A stretch of DNA of 64,000 nucleotides from Cristatella mucedo (taxonomy: Eukaryota > Bryozoa > Phylactolaemata > Cristatellidae): positions 1,858,501 through 1,922,500 of the forward strand of contig WPIO01000073.1 of NCBI GenBank assembly GCA_009760855.2, given 5' to 3'. The stretch's first letter is position 1; each line of letters starts with the position of its first letter. Made by a program: the position numbers and the translations under genes. Below, in pieces: positions 19,933-31,500 of the stretch. The notes under the pieces were generated by a model. That model was not told the DNA's origin. It worked only from the letters and a program-made list of their open reading frames with translations, and did no database searches.

Positions 19933-20574
19933 TCAGAAGATATCGCCATCAGCTAGCGAGCTGAGAGCTAGCCTATCGTCGGCCAGGCTCTGCTCGGCCT
20001 GCCGACAAACTCCGCGTTGGGGGCTGTAGTGTAGTTTAGTGTGCCTCTGCTTCCAGTCGACATCTTCCCTAGTGTCTGATAATGGGATTGCCCGAGCAGA
20101 ATGAAGCTCGTTGCTACCGCGATCTCCCGTCCGAGGACGTTCCCGAAGTTTATCGGGTCTGACTGCACTGAGATCAAACAGTGCAGCGGCCATTATCTGC
20201 CACGACTGGTCGACGGCTTTTCTCTGACCGCCCAGTCGAGTAATCGCGAGCTGCTTGCAGCTATTTCCTGACTGGAGGCTGTGAATTGAGGCGAAATTCT
20301 GCACTGGCAGCGACGATCCGATATATACGCCAGCAGCAGCGCTCTGGGTCGTTGGAAATTTGCTCGTCGACTGTACCGGCACTCCGGGTTTGCAGGCCAA
20401 GCTGTGAGCTGTACGAGGAGGTAACTCTGAGGCTGCTATTTCTCGCAAGCAGCTGCTAAAACGAGGAAGGGGGTCTGATGGACCTCCTTCCTCGATGTGC
20501 GGCGGCGGCGGCGCGACAGACTCGCGACTCCGCGCCTGGCAGCGTATCGTCTCCTCGCTAAAGCACCTCCGCAT
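19933..20574 (-). CDS. Hypothetical 213-codon ORF in CpG-rich DNA
   Basis: The longest ORF in the window that is not built on a simple repeat. It starts MRRCFSEETI with an ATG at 20,574 (ctaATGC, weak-to-moderate context) and ends at a stop at 19,933. The first third is Pro/Ser/Glu-rich (APPPPHIEEGGPSDPLPRF), and the whole looks low-complexity to disordered, with no signal peptide, membrane helix or known motif. It lies on the same strand as the kinase gene, 3.4 kb upstream. High CpG lowers stop density, so chance is a real alternative, as is a noncoding 5' exon. I do not recognise any family. Confidence 0.25.
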   Translation of the reverse strand: MRRCFSEETIRCQARSRESVAPPPPHIEEGGPSDPLPRFSSCLREIAASELPPRTAHSLACKPGVPVQSTSKFPTTQSAAAGVYIGSSLPVQNFASIHSLQSGNSCKQLAITRLGGQRKAVDQSWQIMAAALFDLSAVRPDKLRERPRTGDRGSNELHSARAIPLSDTREDVDWKQRHTKLHYSPQRGVCRQAEQSLADDRLALSSLADGDIF

Positions 20575-21289
20575 TAGTACAAAGCGGGTGCATTGTTTGC
20601 TATTTTGAAGTCGCGGCTAACTCGAAATTTTTAGGGTAACCGTAAACTGTTCCGGCGAACAGTAACCGGATAACGGTTCGCGGCTATCCGAGCACTGGTA
20701 AAAACCGTAACCGAGTTCAGATGTATGGAGAGGGGAGGTTTAGAAAGAGGCGTGTTTTCAGTGAAAGGAGTACGTCCGGTGAAAAAAAGGCCGGCCGACC
20801 CTTTCGGGTACCTTCTCGCGAAAGGGATGGAAGGACTGCTTGATTCTTGCGATCTGAAAGGAAAGATGTCTCCGATGTAGGTGTATAATACCTTTAAGGA
20901 ACGAAGCGTAAAAGGATAATCGAGAAGTCAGCATCAGCCAGAATACTTCGTACTAGTCGCTCCGCCGAAGCTGCTTCCTTTCCTGATGAGCATGCCTCGA
21001 AATCGTGACCTTTTAACTTGATTTATCACTTTGAACTGAAGACCGCTTACGAAAGCATGATAAGCAGGCTAATGAACAGCGAGATATATTTATTTGTTTA
21101 AGTGAACAGTTTCATACTTGATCAGAAATGAGTCAGCTTAGCGCTTAAAATCAGCTCTGCCGTAGCACGTCCACGAAGTCTAGCTGCTTTGTTACGAAGA
21201 GACATCTGACTAAAAGACCACGTCAGCTCCTTAGTCACATCTGGTCACTTTAAGAAAGGTGAAATTTCAAAAATTTGGGGTTGCTTAAA
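20575..21289. other. Unassigned; cluster of AACCG-type motifs
   Basis: At 20,633-20,715 the core taaccg/aaccg recurs several times on both strands (ggtaaccgta, agtaaccgga, taacggttcg, aaaccgtaaccg) in a partly palindromic arrangement. No gene or element is seen in the rest. Confidence 0.35.
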
Positions 21290-21927
21290 CAGGAATACCA
21301 CATTCAAGTTGGCCCATGCATTTGCGACATCCCGTCTCGACTTCTGTAATTCATTGCTCGCGGGTCTACCAAAATACGCAACCAGGCGCTTACAGTTGGT
21401 GTAAAACTCTTCAGCTAGGCTTGCCTGTCGTGAGCGTTGCAGTCAGTTTACACATTAGACCACTGCTTGCCGACCTACAATGACTCGCAATGATGCAGCG
21501 TATCAACTTCAAGGTTCAGTCACTCACTTATAAATCCTCTTAGTCTGTGGCTCCAGCTTGGCAATTAAAAATAGTCCCCAAGAAGGCTAGGCATCGTACC
21601 GCCCGCTCACCTAACCCATATTTACACTTCGTGCGAACCTCAAATCCTTCGGCGACCGTGCTTTTAGTTCTTATGCTCCCAAAGCCTGAAACTTACTACC
21701 GACTGACGTCACGATATCCCCCGACTTGATGACATTTAAAAACAAAGCTAAGAAGCGTCTGTTCATCGCGGCATTTGCTGACTTTGTGAATTGAATTTGG
21801 GAATTGTACTTTGCATGTTGACACTGTATGTCACTACACCTTACGGTCGCACTTCCTTTACAGCATATTAAAAGTTCCTGGAAAGAGATTAAGTTCTTGA
21901 GGGTGCAGTGCAAATACGTTATTATTT
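21290..21927 (+). mobile_element. LINE-A 3' fragment
   Basis: Plus-oriented, from the ATSRLDFCNSLLAGLPKYAT-like segment (21,325-21,390) through the thumb to the tail and a decayed hairpin (AGTTCC...GGTGCA, 21,868-21,905), ending near ttattatttt. Stops and indels occur throughout. Confidence 0.8.
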
Positions 21928-22197
21928 TCACTTCCGGATGGCTGGTTTATTAAGCGATAACCTGACGGATGCAGGTCTCGTTCGGTGACTTTCTGTTGAT
22001 CAGTGAGTCGTAGCACTGACCGTTAGAAAAGTACACACCGGGGCGTTACCTGTCATTAACTTATGGAACTGATTAACCGCAATAAATGAGTTACGGCTGT
22101 AGTCTTAATGATTTTCTTGCACTATGCTGTACTGAAAATACACAATAGAACCACTCAAGTAATGAGCTTTGGGTTGCTTCTCTAGATCACTACGCCC

Positions 22198-22350
22198 AGG
22201 TGATATATAAAAATATAGTTCATGTGTATAGCGCCCCAAGAGAACTTAATGTCTATTCAGGCGCTTCACATATACCTCGGGGCACAAGCCCACAACCTCA
22301 GTCAGACCTTGGTCGGGGCGAGCACCTTAATCGCTGGACCAAACCAGCTC
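22198..22350 (-). mobile_element. SINE-D
   Basis: Minus-oriented copy. The 3' tail gives a perfect AGCGCC/GGCGCT hairpin (22,228-22,270), followed inward by the diverged B-box region (gggcacaagcccacaacc) and a head complementary to tggtccagcgattaaggtgctcg. Confidence 0.8.
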
Positions 22351-22754
22351 GGCGTATAGTGAACTGTTCCCTACTAAATGAGTTCGACTGAAAAGCTCCT
22401 TTCAGATTGTATTAAAGCATCACAGTCTAGTCATGAGGAACTGGAAATGCATTTTCATCGAGGGCAGCGAAGCGTGAATCGTGAAAGTATTCAGAAAACG
22501 CTCACAACAAGGCCGACATCGCTCGAAGCAGTTGATTACAAATTATCTTTCTAGCCTGTTAGTTTATGCCGGATTTGGCAAACGAGTGCTACCGCCTCAA
22601 AGCGTCTGCGTTAAATCGCAGGATGTTCAAACAGACAGTTGTTTGCGCTTTCGCGAGTTCGGTGTTGCTGATAGCATTGCTTGCGGAGTTTCGGTGCTCT
22701 GTGTTTATCGTTTAGCATGTTACGAATTTCAGGTCTGTATACATTGCATTAACT
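22351..22754. other. Unassigned; chance plus-strand ORF
   Basis: A 114-codon plus ORF (22,481-22,825) runs into the LINE-B tail at its 3' end and has no domain signature, so I do not call it a gene. Confidence 0.4.
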
Positions 22755-24775
22755 GTGTATCTCCTTCTGTAACTCGACGAAGCCACAAAGACTATGTGGG
22801 TGTTAGGCAGGAGATTTTTGTATAGCGCACTCAAAGCCAAAGCGGTTTTCGCTAGGCATTCGGTAGTCAACAGACTTCATCTCACGCTACAAAGAGAAAG
22901 TGAGAAGCATAGCTGAGTCAGAAGAGCAGCTGATGTAATGAGTAGCATTGAAGTAGCAGCACAGGACGGCTGGAAAGAATGTGCCATAGTCGGCAGCAGG
23001 AGAGAAGATATCGTTGCGTAAGAATTGTGGAAGTGAGTAGCACAGTCTAGGGCCTGCAGAGCCAAAGCTTCTGTCGCCAACTGTCTTTAAATGGAGGAAT
23101 ACAACAGCTAATGTATTGTCCATACAGGACCTGAGGGCACGAGGAGTCTGAAAGTAGTATCGCAGTAAAGCTAAGTAAGAAGGAGTCAATCTGTGGTGGG
23201 CCTTGTGGGTCTGCGTGAGAACTGTACTCTGAATCCATCGATCAACAGGCAGCCACCCCATCTTTCAGCAAAGGTGACACATGGTCAAACCTATGGAATT
23301 TTTAAACTTGTAAATCAACAGCAGTAGCAGATATGCTCTCTTCGGTGGCCCTTCCAAAAGTATAATTCCAATAATCTGGTCGAAACAGAACCAAAAAGCT
23401 AGTTAAATTCTTTGCTAGCCACCGTGGAAGACAGTTCCCATTCTTGTATATGGATCAGACACCATAACAAGCTGTGGAGTCAGTCTGTTTTTGACCAAGC
23501 AGCAGTCAAAGACGACACCTTAATTCCGAGCACATGGTACCGTTGAACAGCAGCGCTACCTATTAGAAGAGCAAAGTCTTCTAGTCCAGCCACACGCCTG
23601 GGGGTGTCCTGTGAGAAGTAGTTCCGTTGTATTGTCACTTAGCTTAAGGAAATTTGCCAACCTACAGGATCGAATGTCTGCAAGGCAAGCATTCAGTTTG
23701 TCAGTCGCTGAAGCAGATTCCGACGGTTTGAATAACAAATGCACTTGAGTATCGGCAGCATAAACGTGATAGCATATTCTATGGGCCCGAATAGCTTTTT
23801 CCCGAGGTTGAGTATAAATGAAGAATAGCAAAGGACTGAGTACGGACCCTTGTGAGACTCCACAGGTAACTGGTCTGGTGGAAGAGACCTTATCCCCACA
23901 CGACCGGACAAGTACGATTTGAACCACGACAGTGCCTCGTCTGCCTGACCGATCGCTGTTTCTAATCGTTCAAGCAGGATACCGTGATCAATAGTGTCAA
24001 AGGCAACTGATAAATCTAGCAGCGCTAGGATAATGACATTCCCGTCATTGTTGCTGTATAACATGCCATTGTTTACACGGAAGAGAGCAGTTTCATTGGC
24101 ATGCTGCCGCTCGAATCCTGACTGAAAATTTTCTGATCACTCATTCTTTTCAATGTGTGCTACAAGCTGCTTAATGACAATTTTTTCAAGAATAATTGAC
24201 ATAAAAGGAAAAAAAAACCGGACGATAGTTTTTAAGGACTTCTGTATATAATCCAGGCTTTAGAAGTATCGGTTTAACGATGGCCAATTTAAAAGACTTG
24301 GCTATCTCCTTATTTTGCAGATAAGCACTAAACATCTCGGTCATGACAGGACAGGGTTAAGTTTGTCTGCCAGTGAAGACCACAGAGGGAATGGCGTAAA
24401 GTCTTCAGTCGAAGAGCTCTTTTTACTAGACTTTATTTATAAAGGTAGCCGCATCGTAAGCAGAAACCTCGGAAACTCTCTTAAGGAAGGTCACGAAAGA
24501 GGTTGAAAACTTGTCGGCCGAACCTTTAGTATCTGGGTAGCGAGACCTCTCAGAATTGGCCCGCAAATAGTTTACCGTCGTGTAAATCTGTTTTGCATCT
24601 GACTGGTAGGACTTCAGTTTTCGCGTGACAAAAAAGCGCTGGATTTTCTACGCTTCCGAATGTAGACGCGAAGAAAGTCTCTAAAAGTGAATAGATTAGA
24701 CCCAGACTACTTAAAGCGGCGTTCAAGCCCGCGCCTTATTCATGCATCTTTTAAAGATTGTTCTCAATTGTGCCG
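22755..24775 (-). mobile_element. LINE-B, longest copy (linker, RT, 3' tail)
   Basis: About 2 kb, minus-oriented. From right to left: the pre-RT linker (24,600-24,760), the RT N-terminal fingers [20 protein letters not shown] and WFKSYLSGR (23,900-24,064), the palm CGVSQGSVLSPLLFFIYT with YHVYAADTQVHLLF (23,700-23,890), LANFLKLSDNTTELLLTG, then the thumb LGWLPVDRWIQ... (22,887-23,261) and the 3' tail. The catalytic YADD box reads YAAD here, which would abolish RT activity, and several frameshifts separate the blocks. The 5' endonuclease half is absent. Confidence 0.88.
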
Positions 24776-24879
24776 CTGCCTGAACTATCGAATGTGGTTA
24801 GGGCGCTAAATAAGTGTCTTATTATTGCTATTATTCCATAGGACGTTATTGTTCTTCATTATATATGAACCGTCGTATC

Positions 24880-25245
24880 CAGAGTTCGTATGCTCCCAAA
24901 GCCTGGAACTCCCTTCCGACCTGCGTCAGAACATCCCCTGACCTGATCACATTTAAAAGGAACTTAAAAAACACCTATTTAGGACAGCATTTAGTGGGTC
25001 CCTGTGATTCGTCCTTGATGTGCTTATGCGTGCTGACACTGTGCATGCTGCCACTAACCACATTTGCATGCTGACCCTGTGCTTAAACACCCCTAACCAC
25101 GTTATTTATTTTGTTTGTTTTTCAAGCATGATTTTACTTACCATTCAATTGCATTTCACTTTGCAGCAAATGTAAAGCGCCTAGAAAGAGATTAAGTTCT
25201 CTGAGGGCGCTTTATCAAGTGCATTATTATTATTATTATTAATGC
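24880..25245 (+). mobile_element. LINE-A 3' end, well preserved
   Basis: Plus-oriented: SYAPKAWNSLPTCVRTSPDLITFKRNL-type codons in the region 24,885-24,970, the full 3' untranslated tail, a perfect hairpin (AGCGCC at 25,177; GGCGCT at 25,206) and terminal (ATT)n at 25,224-25,241. It is inserted directly next to the 5' end of the LINE-B copy. Confidence 0.85.
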
Positions 25246-26007
25246 ACTTTCTCTTTCAAGGCATCAACACTTGGTCAGACTGCAGAACCGTGGTAAGGGA
25301 CTTTTAACTTTACCGAGAGCCATATAGCGGAATATCTGCAAGAATAAATGCATTGGCGACTTTCTACGGTTATTAGCCGTAGGTCGCTGCTATTAGTCGG
25401 CCTAAAGAGCTTAATACAAAGTTGGGTTTTCTAGGGACTCCTTCACCGTAGGATCGCGTTCAAGAGACGGACTTGGAAGTGGAGCTCTGAAGGGACGCCA
25501 TAGAAAATGCATTTGTTTTAGCTTACTTACAGACTCTAGAACCCCTCTCTGGAGAATGACAGTAGAGCTTTGCGTGCAAGGAGCACTACTCAGCAGGGTC
25601 TTGCTAACTTCGATGCCTTTAATATTCTTTAGCCTAATTTAATAGAAAGACAGCCTTTTCTAGGGGAAGGCTTGCATTTTCCCCGCAGAATAAGCTCGAA
25701 CCAAGTGCCAACTAGACGGCCAATTTTTGACGACTTTTCAGCCCATCCAAGAAATCCAGTCACGCCCATCTGCGCGTAACACTGAACGATCCCGCCGATC
25801 GAACTCCTCGCGCAAACCATGTTTCGAGGCCGCCTACAAAGAGACCGGTAACCCATTTGTAGAATAACTGCAGCCTCTGCAGAAACTGACCCAGAAAGCA
25901 TACGCCCAGTGTTCGCCTCGCGCACAAAAGGCTGCCGAGTGCTCCCAGTGCTTGCCGAGCGAGTTTTCGCGGAGAGCGACAACAGGCCTCTAGAATCATT
26001 CTTAAAT
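25246..26007. other. Unassigned
   Basis: Two overlapping minus ORFs (25,629-25,982 and 25,760-26,131) have no recognisable domain and partly overlap a LINE-A tail. Nothing else is seen. Confidence 0.4.
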
Positions 26008-26440
26008 AGGAATAATGATATATTTGTATAGCGCTGCCAGAGAACTTGGTTTCTTTTTTGGCACTTGAACTAGGCTGCGAAGGAAGCACGATCGCATAGT
26101 TAGTCGTAACATGCAAATTGTAAGCACGCATGAGCGCACAAAGGAAAAGTCACCAGGGCCTAGCAAATGCACGGAGAAACAGATGAAGTTTTAGCTTCTT
26201 TTTTAATATTGGCAAGTCAGAAGATTTTGTGATGCCAGTCCGGAGTGAGTTCCGGGCTTTGGGAGCGTACGAACTAAAGGCGTGGTCTCCAAAGGTTTTC
26301 AGATTCGTTCGAGGCGTAGCTAAACTGTTTGAGTCAGAAGAGCTGGTGCTAAGACGCCTAGCCTGGTTATGGAGTAGTTCACCTAGGTAGGCTGGGGCCA
26401 GAGAATCGAGGGACCTAAAAGTGAGCGATAAGAGCTTGCT
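26008..26440 (-). mobile_element. LINE-A 3' fragment
   Basis: Minus-oriented, from a decayed hairpin (26,030-26,070) through the untranslated tail to the thumb segment (gagttccgggctttgggagcgtacgaac at 26,247-26,275; 'gagggacctaaaagtgagcgataag' near 26,415). Confidence 0.8.
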
Positions 26441-27111
26441 GCTTCTTCAGCCAGCCCTATGCCAGCTCAGGCCTTCAGCCAGCCAGCCCCTACCCTGTCT
26501 CCCCATTCGTCCTCGGTAAGTAGCTGGACATGTATTCCTATTGCTATTTTTGATGGAGTGCAGAGTACGGGGAGCTGATTCAAAAGCCTTAATTATATAA
26601 AATATAAGTCCACGACGTTGTTAGTGAATTATGAAAGCCGCACCCCACGGCTAAGACCCGGGTCACCTCTCCAATTGTCCTTGCGATTGAGCGCAGAAGA
26701 TTTCGCACGAGCAGCAGTGATCTCGTTATCCCTAGTTTTTCGAGCCAGTGCTATTCATTAAACAATCGAGACTCAAGTTGCACTACAGTTAACGCAGATC
26801 TTAGACATGTGACTTTAAATTACCACTTTCGTGCTTGAAATTAATCCTCAGTGTGCTAACTGAATGCACATGTTTGCCGAGCTGCAAACATGCCTGCTAC
26901 AGTCAACGACCGAACGCAGGTCGAGGTGGGTGGAGAGTAATTCCGACACGAGCAGTCTACTTTGGACCCACCGATGTCGATCGTCAGGTGGCCATCGTGC
27001 TCAAGACCCACCTAACACCCCTGCTTTAGCCGCCCTTACTTTTGTAGGGACACCGGTGTTAGCATACAGACAACTAGCGCTCTTAAGGGTAGGCATGATT
27101 CTCAGGAGGCA
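26441..27111. other. Unassigned
   Basis: No gene or element is recognised; the first 80 bases are a CAGCC-rich low-complexity patch (26,447-26,510). Confidence 0.4.
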
Positions 27112-27262
27112 ATTGGTTTGGTCCAGCGGTTAAGGTGCTCGCCCCTACCAAGGTCTTGCTGAGGTCGTGGGGTCGAGCCCCGAGGCATATTTGAAGCGCC
27201 TGAATAGAAATTAAGTTCCCTTGGGGTCCTATACAAATGAATTATATTTATATTTAATCGAA
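27112..27262 (+). mobile_element. SINE-D, most complete head
   Basis: tRNA-like head ggtttggtccagcggttaaggtgctcgcc (A-box region), B-box region gtggggtcgagcccc, then the tail gaagcgcctgaatagaaattaagttcccttggggtcctatacaaatg and an AT-rich end. Confidence 0.82.
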
Positions 27263-28165
27263 GGTGCTCTAGAGCAAGAACCGATAACCGACTATACTAT
27301 GTTGGGGGGGGGGAGAAAAGCGTACGAGCTCCTGCTACGGCAGAATGCATCCTAGCGCGGCAGTCGTCGGTGAACGAGTAAACAAGTCTGCGCAAGTTTA
27401 AAAAAAAATATCCACTGCGTTTTAGGCCTTTATTATGAGACGGGAGCGCGAAACTTGAGGTTGGTGCCCTATCGCCGAAGTGGCCGGTACAGCCGCTACG
27501 GAAAAAGCGCCGCCACTCGGCGATCGGCTCGTCTCAGCAGATAAAGACTATAAATAGTTATCAACACTCAGAAATGGTCGGTGGAGTCACGCAGTTGACC
27601 CGGCCGGTAGTGCCGTAGCACAGAAAATGCGGGTCTAAAGGTAGCCACCCTACTACGAATAGCTGTTGCCGCACCACAGGGCGCTTTCACGTGATCCGCG
27701 AACCGCGCGGGCGTGCGGTACCCGGTTTCGCTTCTCTTTTCAAAAAAATGGGGGATGTTCGCTAGCTACGACCTGTTGCAGAGATACCAGTTCTCCGCTA
27801 AGGAGGTATTACATTGAGCTTGCTGGCGTTTATCCACGGTGCGCCCGGCCTTCAGTGATGGCGAAGGATGTCGAAGCGTCTGCTCTGGCGGACGTTTGTG
27901 GCATAAAATACTTATCTCCGTGTGAATGAAAAGTCTCTGCTTTAGTAGTAGCAGCAGCAGCAGCGTCACTCATGCTAAAAGTTGGTTGCAGCTGTTGTTG
28001 TTGTATAACCGTGGTCTGTCACTTATGCACTTCTTTCTCGTGGCATCTCAAATGCTTTGGGTGGGATACTTCGATCGGGCGTACCCCCCTTGCTTTGGGC
28101 GTCCATGACTGCGAATACGATTCATTAGACTGCGAGTGTTCTCCTTAGTTTACGCTGGCGCAGCC
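27263..28165 (+). promoter_or_regulatory. GC/CpG-rich region, candidate promoter of the propeller gene
   Basis: CpG density rises from about 27,440 to 27,920 in AT-rich surroundings, just upstream of the first propeller-gene exon. A short plus ORF from a good-context ATG at 27,857 (gtgATGG) runs 23 codons and could be an upstream ORF or a tiny exon. Poly-G at 27,304-27,311. Confidence 0.35.
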
Positions 28166-28399
28166 ATGCCTGCCAGGTCTCCACTGCAGCATTTCAGCAG
28201 CGTTGTCCGGGCAGCAGACCTTCGTGATTCAAGATGCTGCGCGAGAGCCCGAGCAGCTTGCCGCCGTCTTTTGCAGATATTACGTTCTCGACTGAAATCT
28301 AACGAAGGAACTCTCAGGACATGGTATTACCCCGGTCACTTGACACTCGGGGATGAGCGCCATCTTTTTATCTTCGATGTACTGACAAGAGATGACAAC
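28166..28399 (+). CDS. Candidate first exon of a beta-propeller-like gene
   Basis: Open from ATG 28,166 (gccATGC, G at -3) for 78 codons to the donor GACAAC|gtatgt (GT at 28,400-28,401), phase 0. The last 30 residues (GHLTLGDERHLFIFDVLTRD) look like a beta-propeller strand pair. The first 35 are Arg/Ala-rich and less convincing. A good acceptor (cttttgcag at 28,266-28,274) suggests the true exon may begin at 28,275 with ILRSRLKSNEG, and then the start codon lies elsewhere. Its outgoing phase 0 fits the exon at 39,423. Function unknown. Confidence 0.45.
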
Positions 28400-28967
28400 G
28401 TATGTGGATTTAATAGGCATGCGTCTGTTACGCTATCGGCGATCCATACTGTGTATGAAATAGTGTGCTAACGGAGCTGACATATCTCAGTGATGCATTC
28501 TAGACTGTTCTAGCTCATTATTTAGGATCTTGCATTCAGATATCAAAGCACTTAGCATGACCTTCGCTTGCGTGTTTATGGATAGCTCAGTCGTTCGAAA
28601 TTGATCGGTTTGAACTTTTGTGACCGCATAAGGTAAAAAACACAACAAAGCTTCAATGTACTGCCACAATCGTGTTCTAGAAACATAGTTGTACGCAATG
28701 CTGCTGGCAGAAATGCACACCCAAAAACCGGGGTTTAGGCTGTGTGCAGCAGACTTTTTTTTGCAGGCCACGATATAAGCGACACAGCCATTAAAGGATG
28801 CTGAAACTATCATCATAAACATGCGTCTTTTTGAAGTGGTGTCAAGTTTTCCACGAGCACAAAGTGCTTCGTCACGATCTGTTTGCCGACAGCCTGGATT
28901 TCCCATCACTATTGCCATCTTGGGCATAGGACACAAGCAGCTACCCAAGATGTGTCTTCGCCCGTAA
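28400..28967 (+). other. Propeller-gene intron, unassigned
   Basis: A 165-codon minus ORF (28,487-28,984) overlaps a LINE-B tail at its upstream end and has no known domain; not called. Confidence 0.4.
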
Positions 28968-29110
28968 ATCTTGCAGAGCCCCAAAGACTAAGTAGGTGTT
29001 ATGCTAGAGAGTTTTATATTGATCACTCCAAGCCTGAGAAGCTTTCGGTTTGCATACGGTAGCCAACAGAATCCATCTCGCCCAACTTTTATTAAGTGAG
29101 AAACACAGTA
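28968..29110 (-). mobile_element. LINE-B 3' tail scrap
   Basis: Shares 'agccccaaagacta.gtaggtgttatgctagagagtttt...aagctttcggtttgcat.cggtagccaacag' with the other LINE-B ends; only the terminal 140 bases remain. Confidence 0.7.
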
Positions 29111-31107
29111 CACAAGTGACCTCACTCAAAGCCTTAGTCCTTGCTCCACCACTCTTTGATTTCTGCATCAGCTGCTTCCAGTCTATCCATTCGATGGAGA
29201 TTGTGTATTCTGCAGTGCTGTGATTATCTGCTAGCATACAAGAGTTTCAGGTCACGGATGGTGACTTGACGAAGGGTCAGGATAGCTTAGAGCAGTACCC
29301 TCGTTAGCCTGTTCCGGTTGCACTCTCCATCAGCACAACCAGTAGCCTTTTCTGCCCCGAGGGTCTTGCCTTGCTTTTCTGTCCCCCCCCCACGGGTCTT
29401 GCCTTGTCTGCTATTTGTTAGGCTTGATTGGTCGCTTGCTTCTAAACTGCTACGACAAGATTGCGTCTACATAATAGCAAGCAGGCAATCTTCCAGAAGC
29501 TATCCGTAATCACTTGTGTGTCCACATTAAGGATCAATGACCTCTTCCCACAGGGTACTTGCTATTGTAGGGGGCTGTACACTGGTTGGATGTCTCCTGG
29601 CTTGCCTCAATCAAGTCGTTAGGACTGTAGTTTTTATGACGCAAAGCTGGCTATCACTGACTGGCTCAGTTAGCATGGCATGAACAGTGCGCTTCCTGCT
29701 ATGGGGGTCATAGAGGACAGGCGTTCTGGCAAGCCTGTGTGACCTTTCCGGCACTTAAAAAGGAAAGATCAGCTTGATGCTTTTTTGGTATCAGGTGTGT
29801 ATAGCCCCCTGAATTAATAATTCGATTACTGTTTGAGGTGCACATATCTCGACAAAGTAGCAAAGCTGATGTTTATGTTCTTGTGATTGCAGTGGCTGTA
29901 GTAGGTTGCACCAACAGAGCAAAGCCGTGTGTTAAGCTATGTTTACACTATCGACTTTTCGCCTAAATCAGTGCAATTTTGTGCCGATTTCTCTCTGGTT
30001 TATGCTACTACGCATCTATGAGGAGCCGAATCAGTCGGCTGTCACTAAGGAGAAGATGTTTCTATTTTAGGCTGCCTAGTTTTACCAGCCGACTAATAAA
30101 AACCTGTGGCATCTCACATTCATCCCAAGGCCAAAATAACAATGACTGCCGGTCGTATGCTCGAGTTCTGTCGGGGCATTCAAGGCCAGACCCTGAGAAT
30201 TAGATGTGTATGCATTGTGGCCACCGCTTCATCATCTTCTACACAGAAGCCACTGTGCATCTGTTTATCGAATCCGTCTAAACCCCTGTAGCTGCACATA
30301 TTACTTAGCACTGTATACATTCCCAAAAAACCTTACTTAAACCTTTTTAACTCTTCTTTCTATACTTCTCATACTCGGTTACAATGATGACATGATGACT
30401 GGAGCAGTGAACTTAATTTCTTCGGGTGTTGGCGGAGGCTTTCTGGGAAATCCTCTTTCCTAACTAGCCTCCTGAATAAGAGCAGAGGGTTGTGAGTGGG
30501 TCTAAGTCGGCCATCAATGTTTCCTTCACCAGCAGTGTAAATGCCCTATCTAGGAGGAAATTCGGCATTGGCAAAGAGGCTAGGAGGAAAGTCGATAGTG
30601 AAAATGAAGCTTGGATGGACTGGCTGCCTCTCGTGGAAAGTACTGTGTCTTACATGCCGAAGGCCCCCTTCCCGTGGGTGATGCTGATCCCGGCAAGCCA
30701 CAAGCTGCTTCCCTCATGCATGGTGTTTGATGACTGAGGTACTGCAGACTCCCACTGCCTGTGTTGATTTGCCTTCTGCAGTATCTTGTTGGTAGCAAAA
30801 AGTGGCACTGGCTGCCCCCTCCCCCAACCATCGATAGTTGATGATCCGAATGCAGGCAGTTCCTGTAAGTACTTAGTATCCTTTAGTATCCTGTCAGTAC
30901 TGTTGTATCCTGTCAGTACTTACTCGTTCTGGCTTGGGATGGCTTGGGATAGAGGCAGCTCCACCTAATGACAAGGGCCAATTGTATGGCACTGGGGGAT
31001 ATGCAGCTGGCATGCTTCTCTAATGCCCCTTCTGTCTGTCAAAGGGGGCACGGCCCACTAGTCCCTCTTCATTTGGTGTTCCTATGGTGTCGATGGAGCC
31101 TTATGAA
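29111..31107 (+). other. Propeller-gene intron, unassigned
   Basis: About 2 kb without recognised elements. There is a local duplication of gggtcttgccttg (29,362 and 29,395). A plus ORF at 30,492-30,737 (81 codons) cannot be tied to splice sites or a domain. Confidence 0.4.

Positions 31108-31500
<393 letters not shown>

Noticed and set aside
22481-22825. 114-codon plus ORF
   Set aside because: Its 3' third lies inside the LINE-B tail in antisense, there is no domain and no splice support.
28487-28984. 165-codon minus ORF
   Set aside because: Its upstream end overlaps a LINE-B tail, composition is not coding-like and no domain is recognised.
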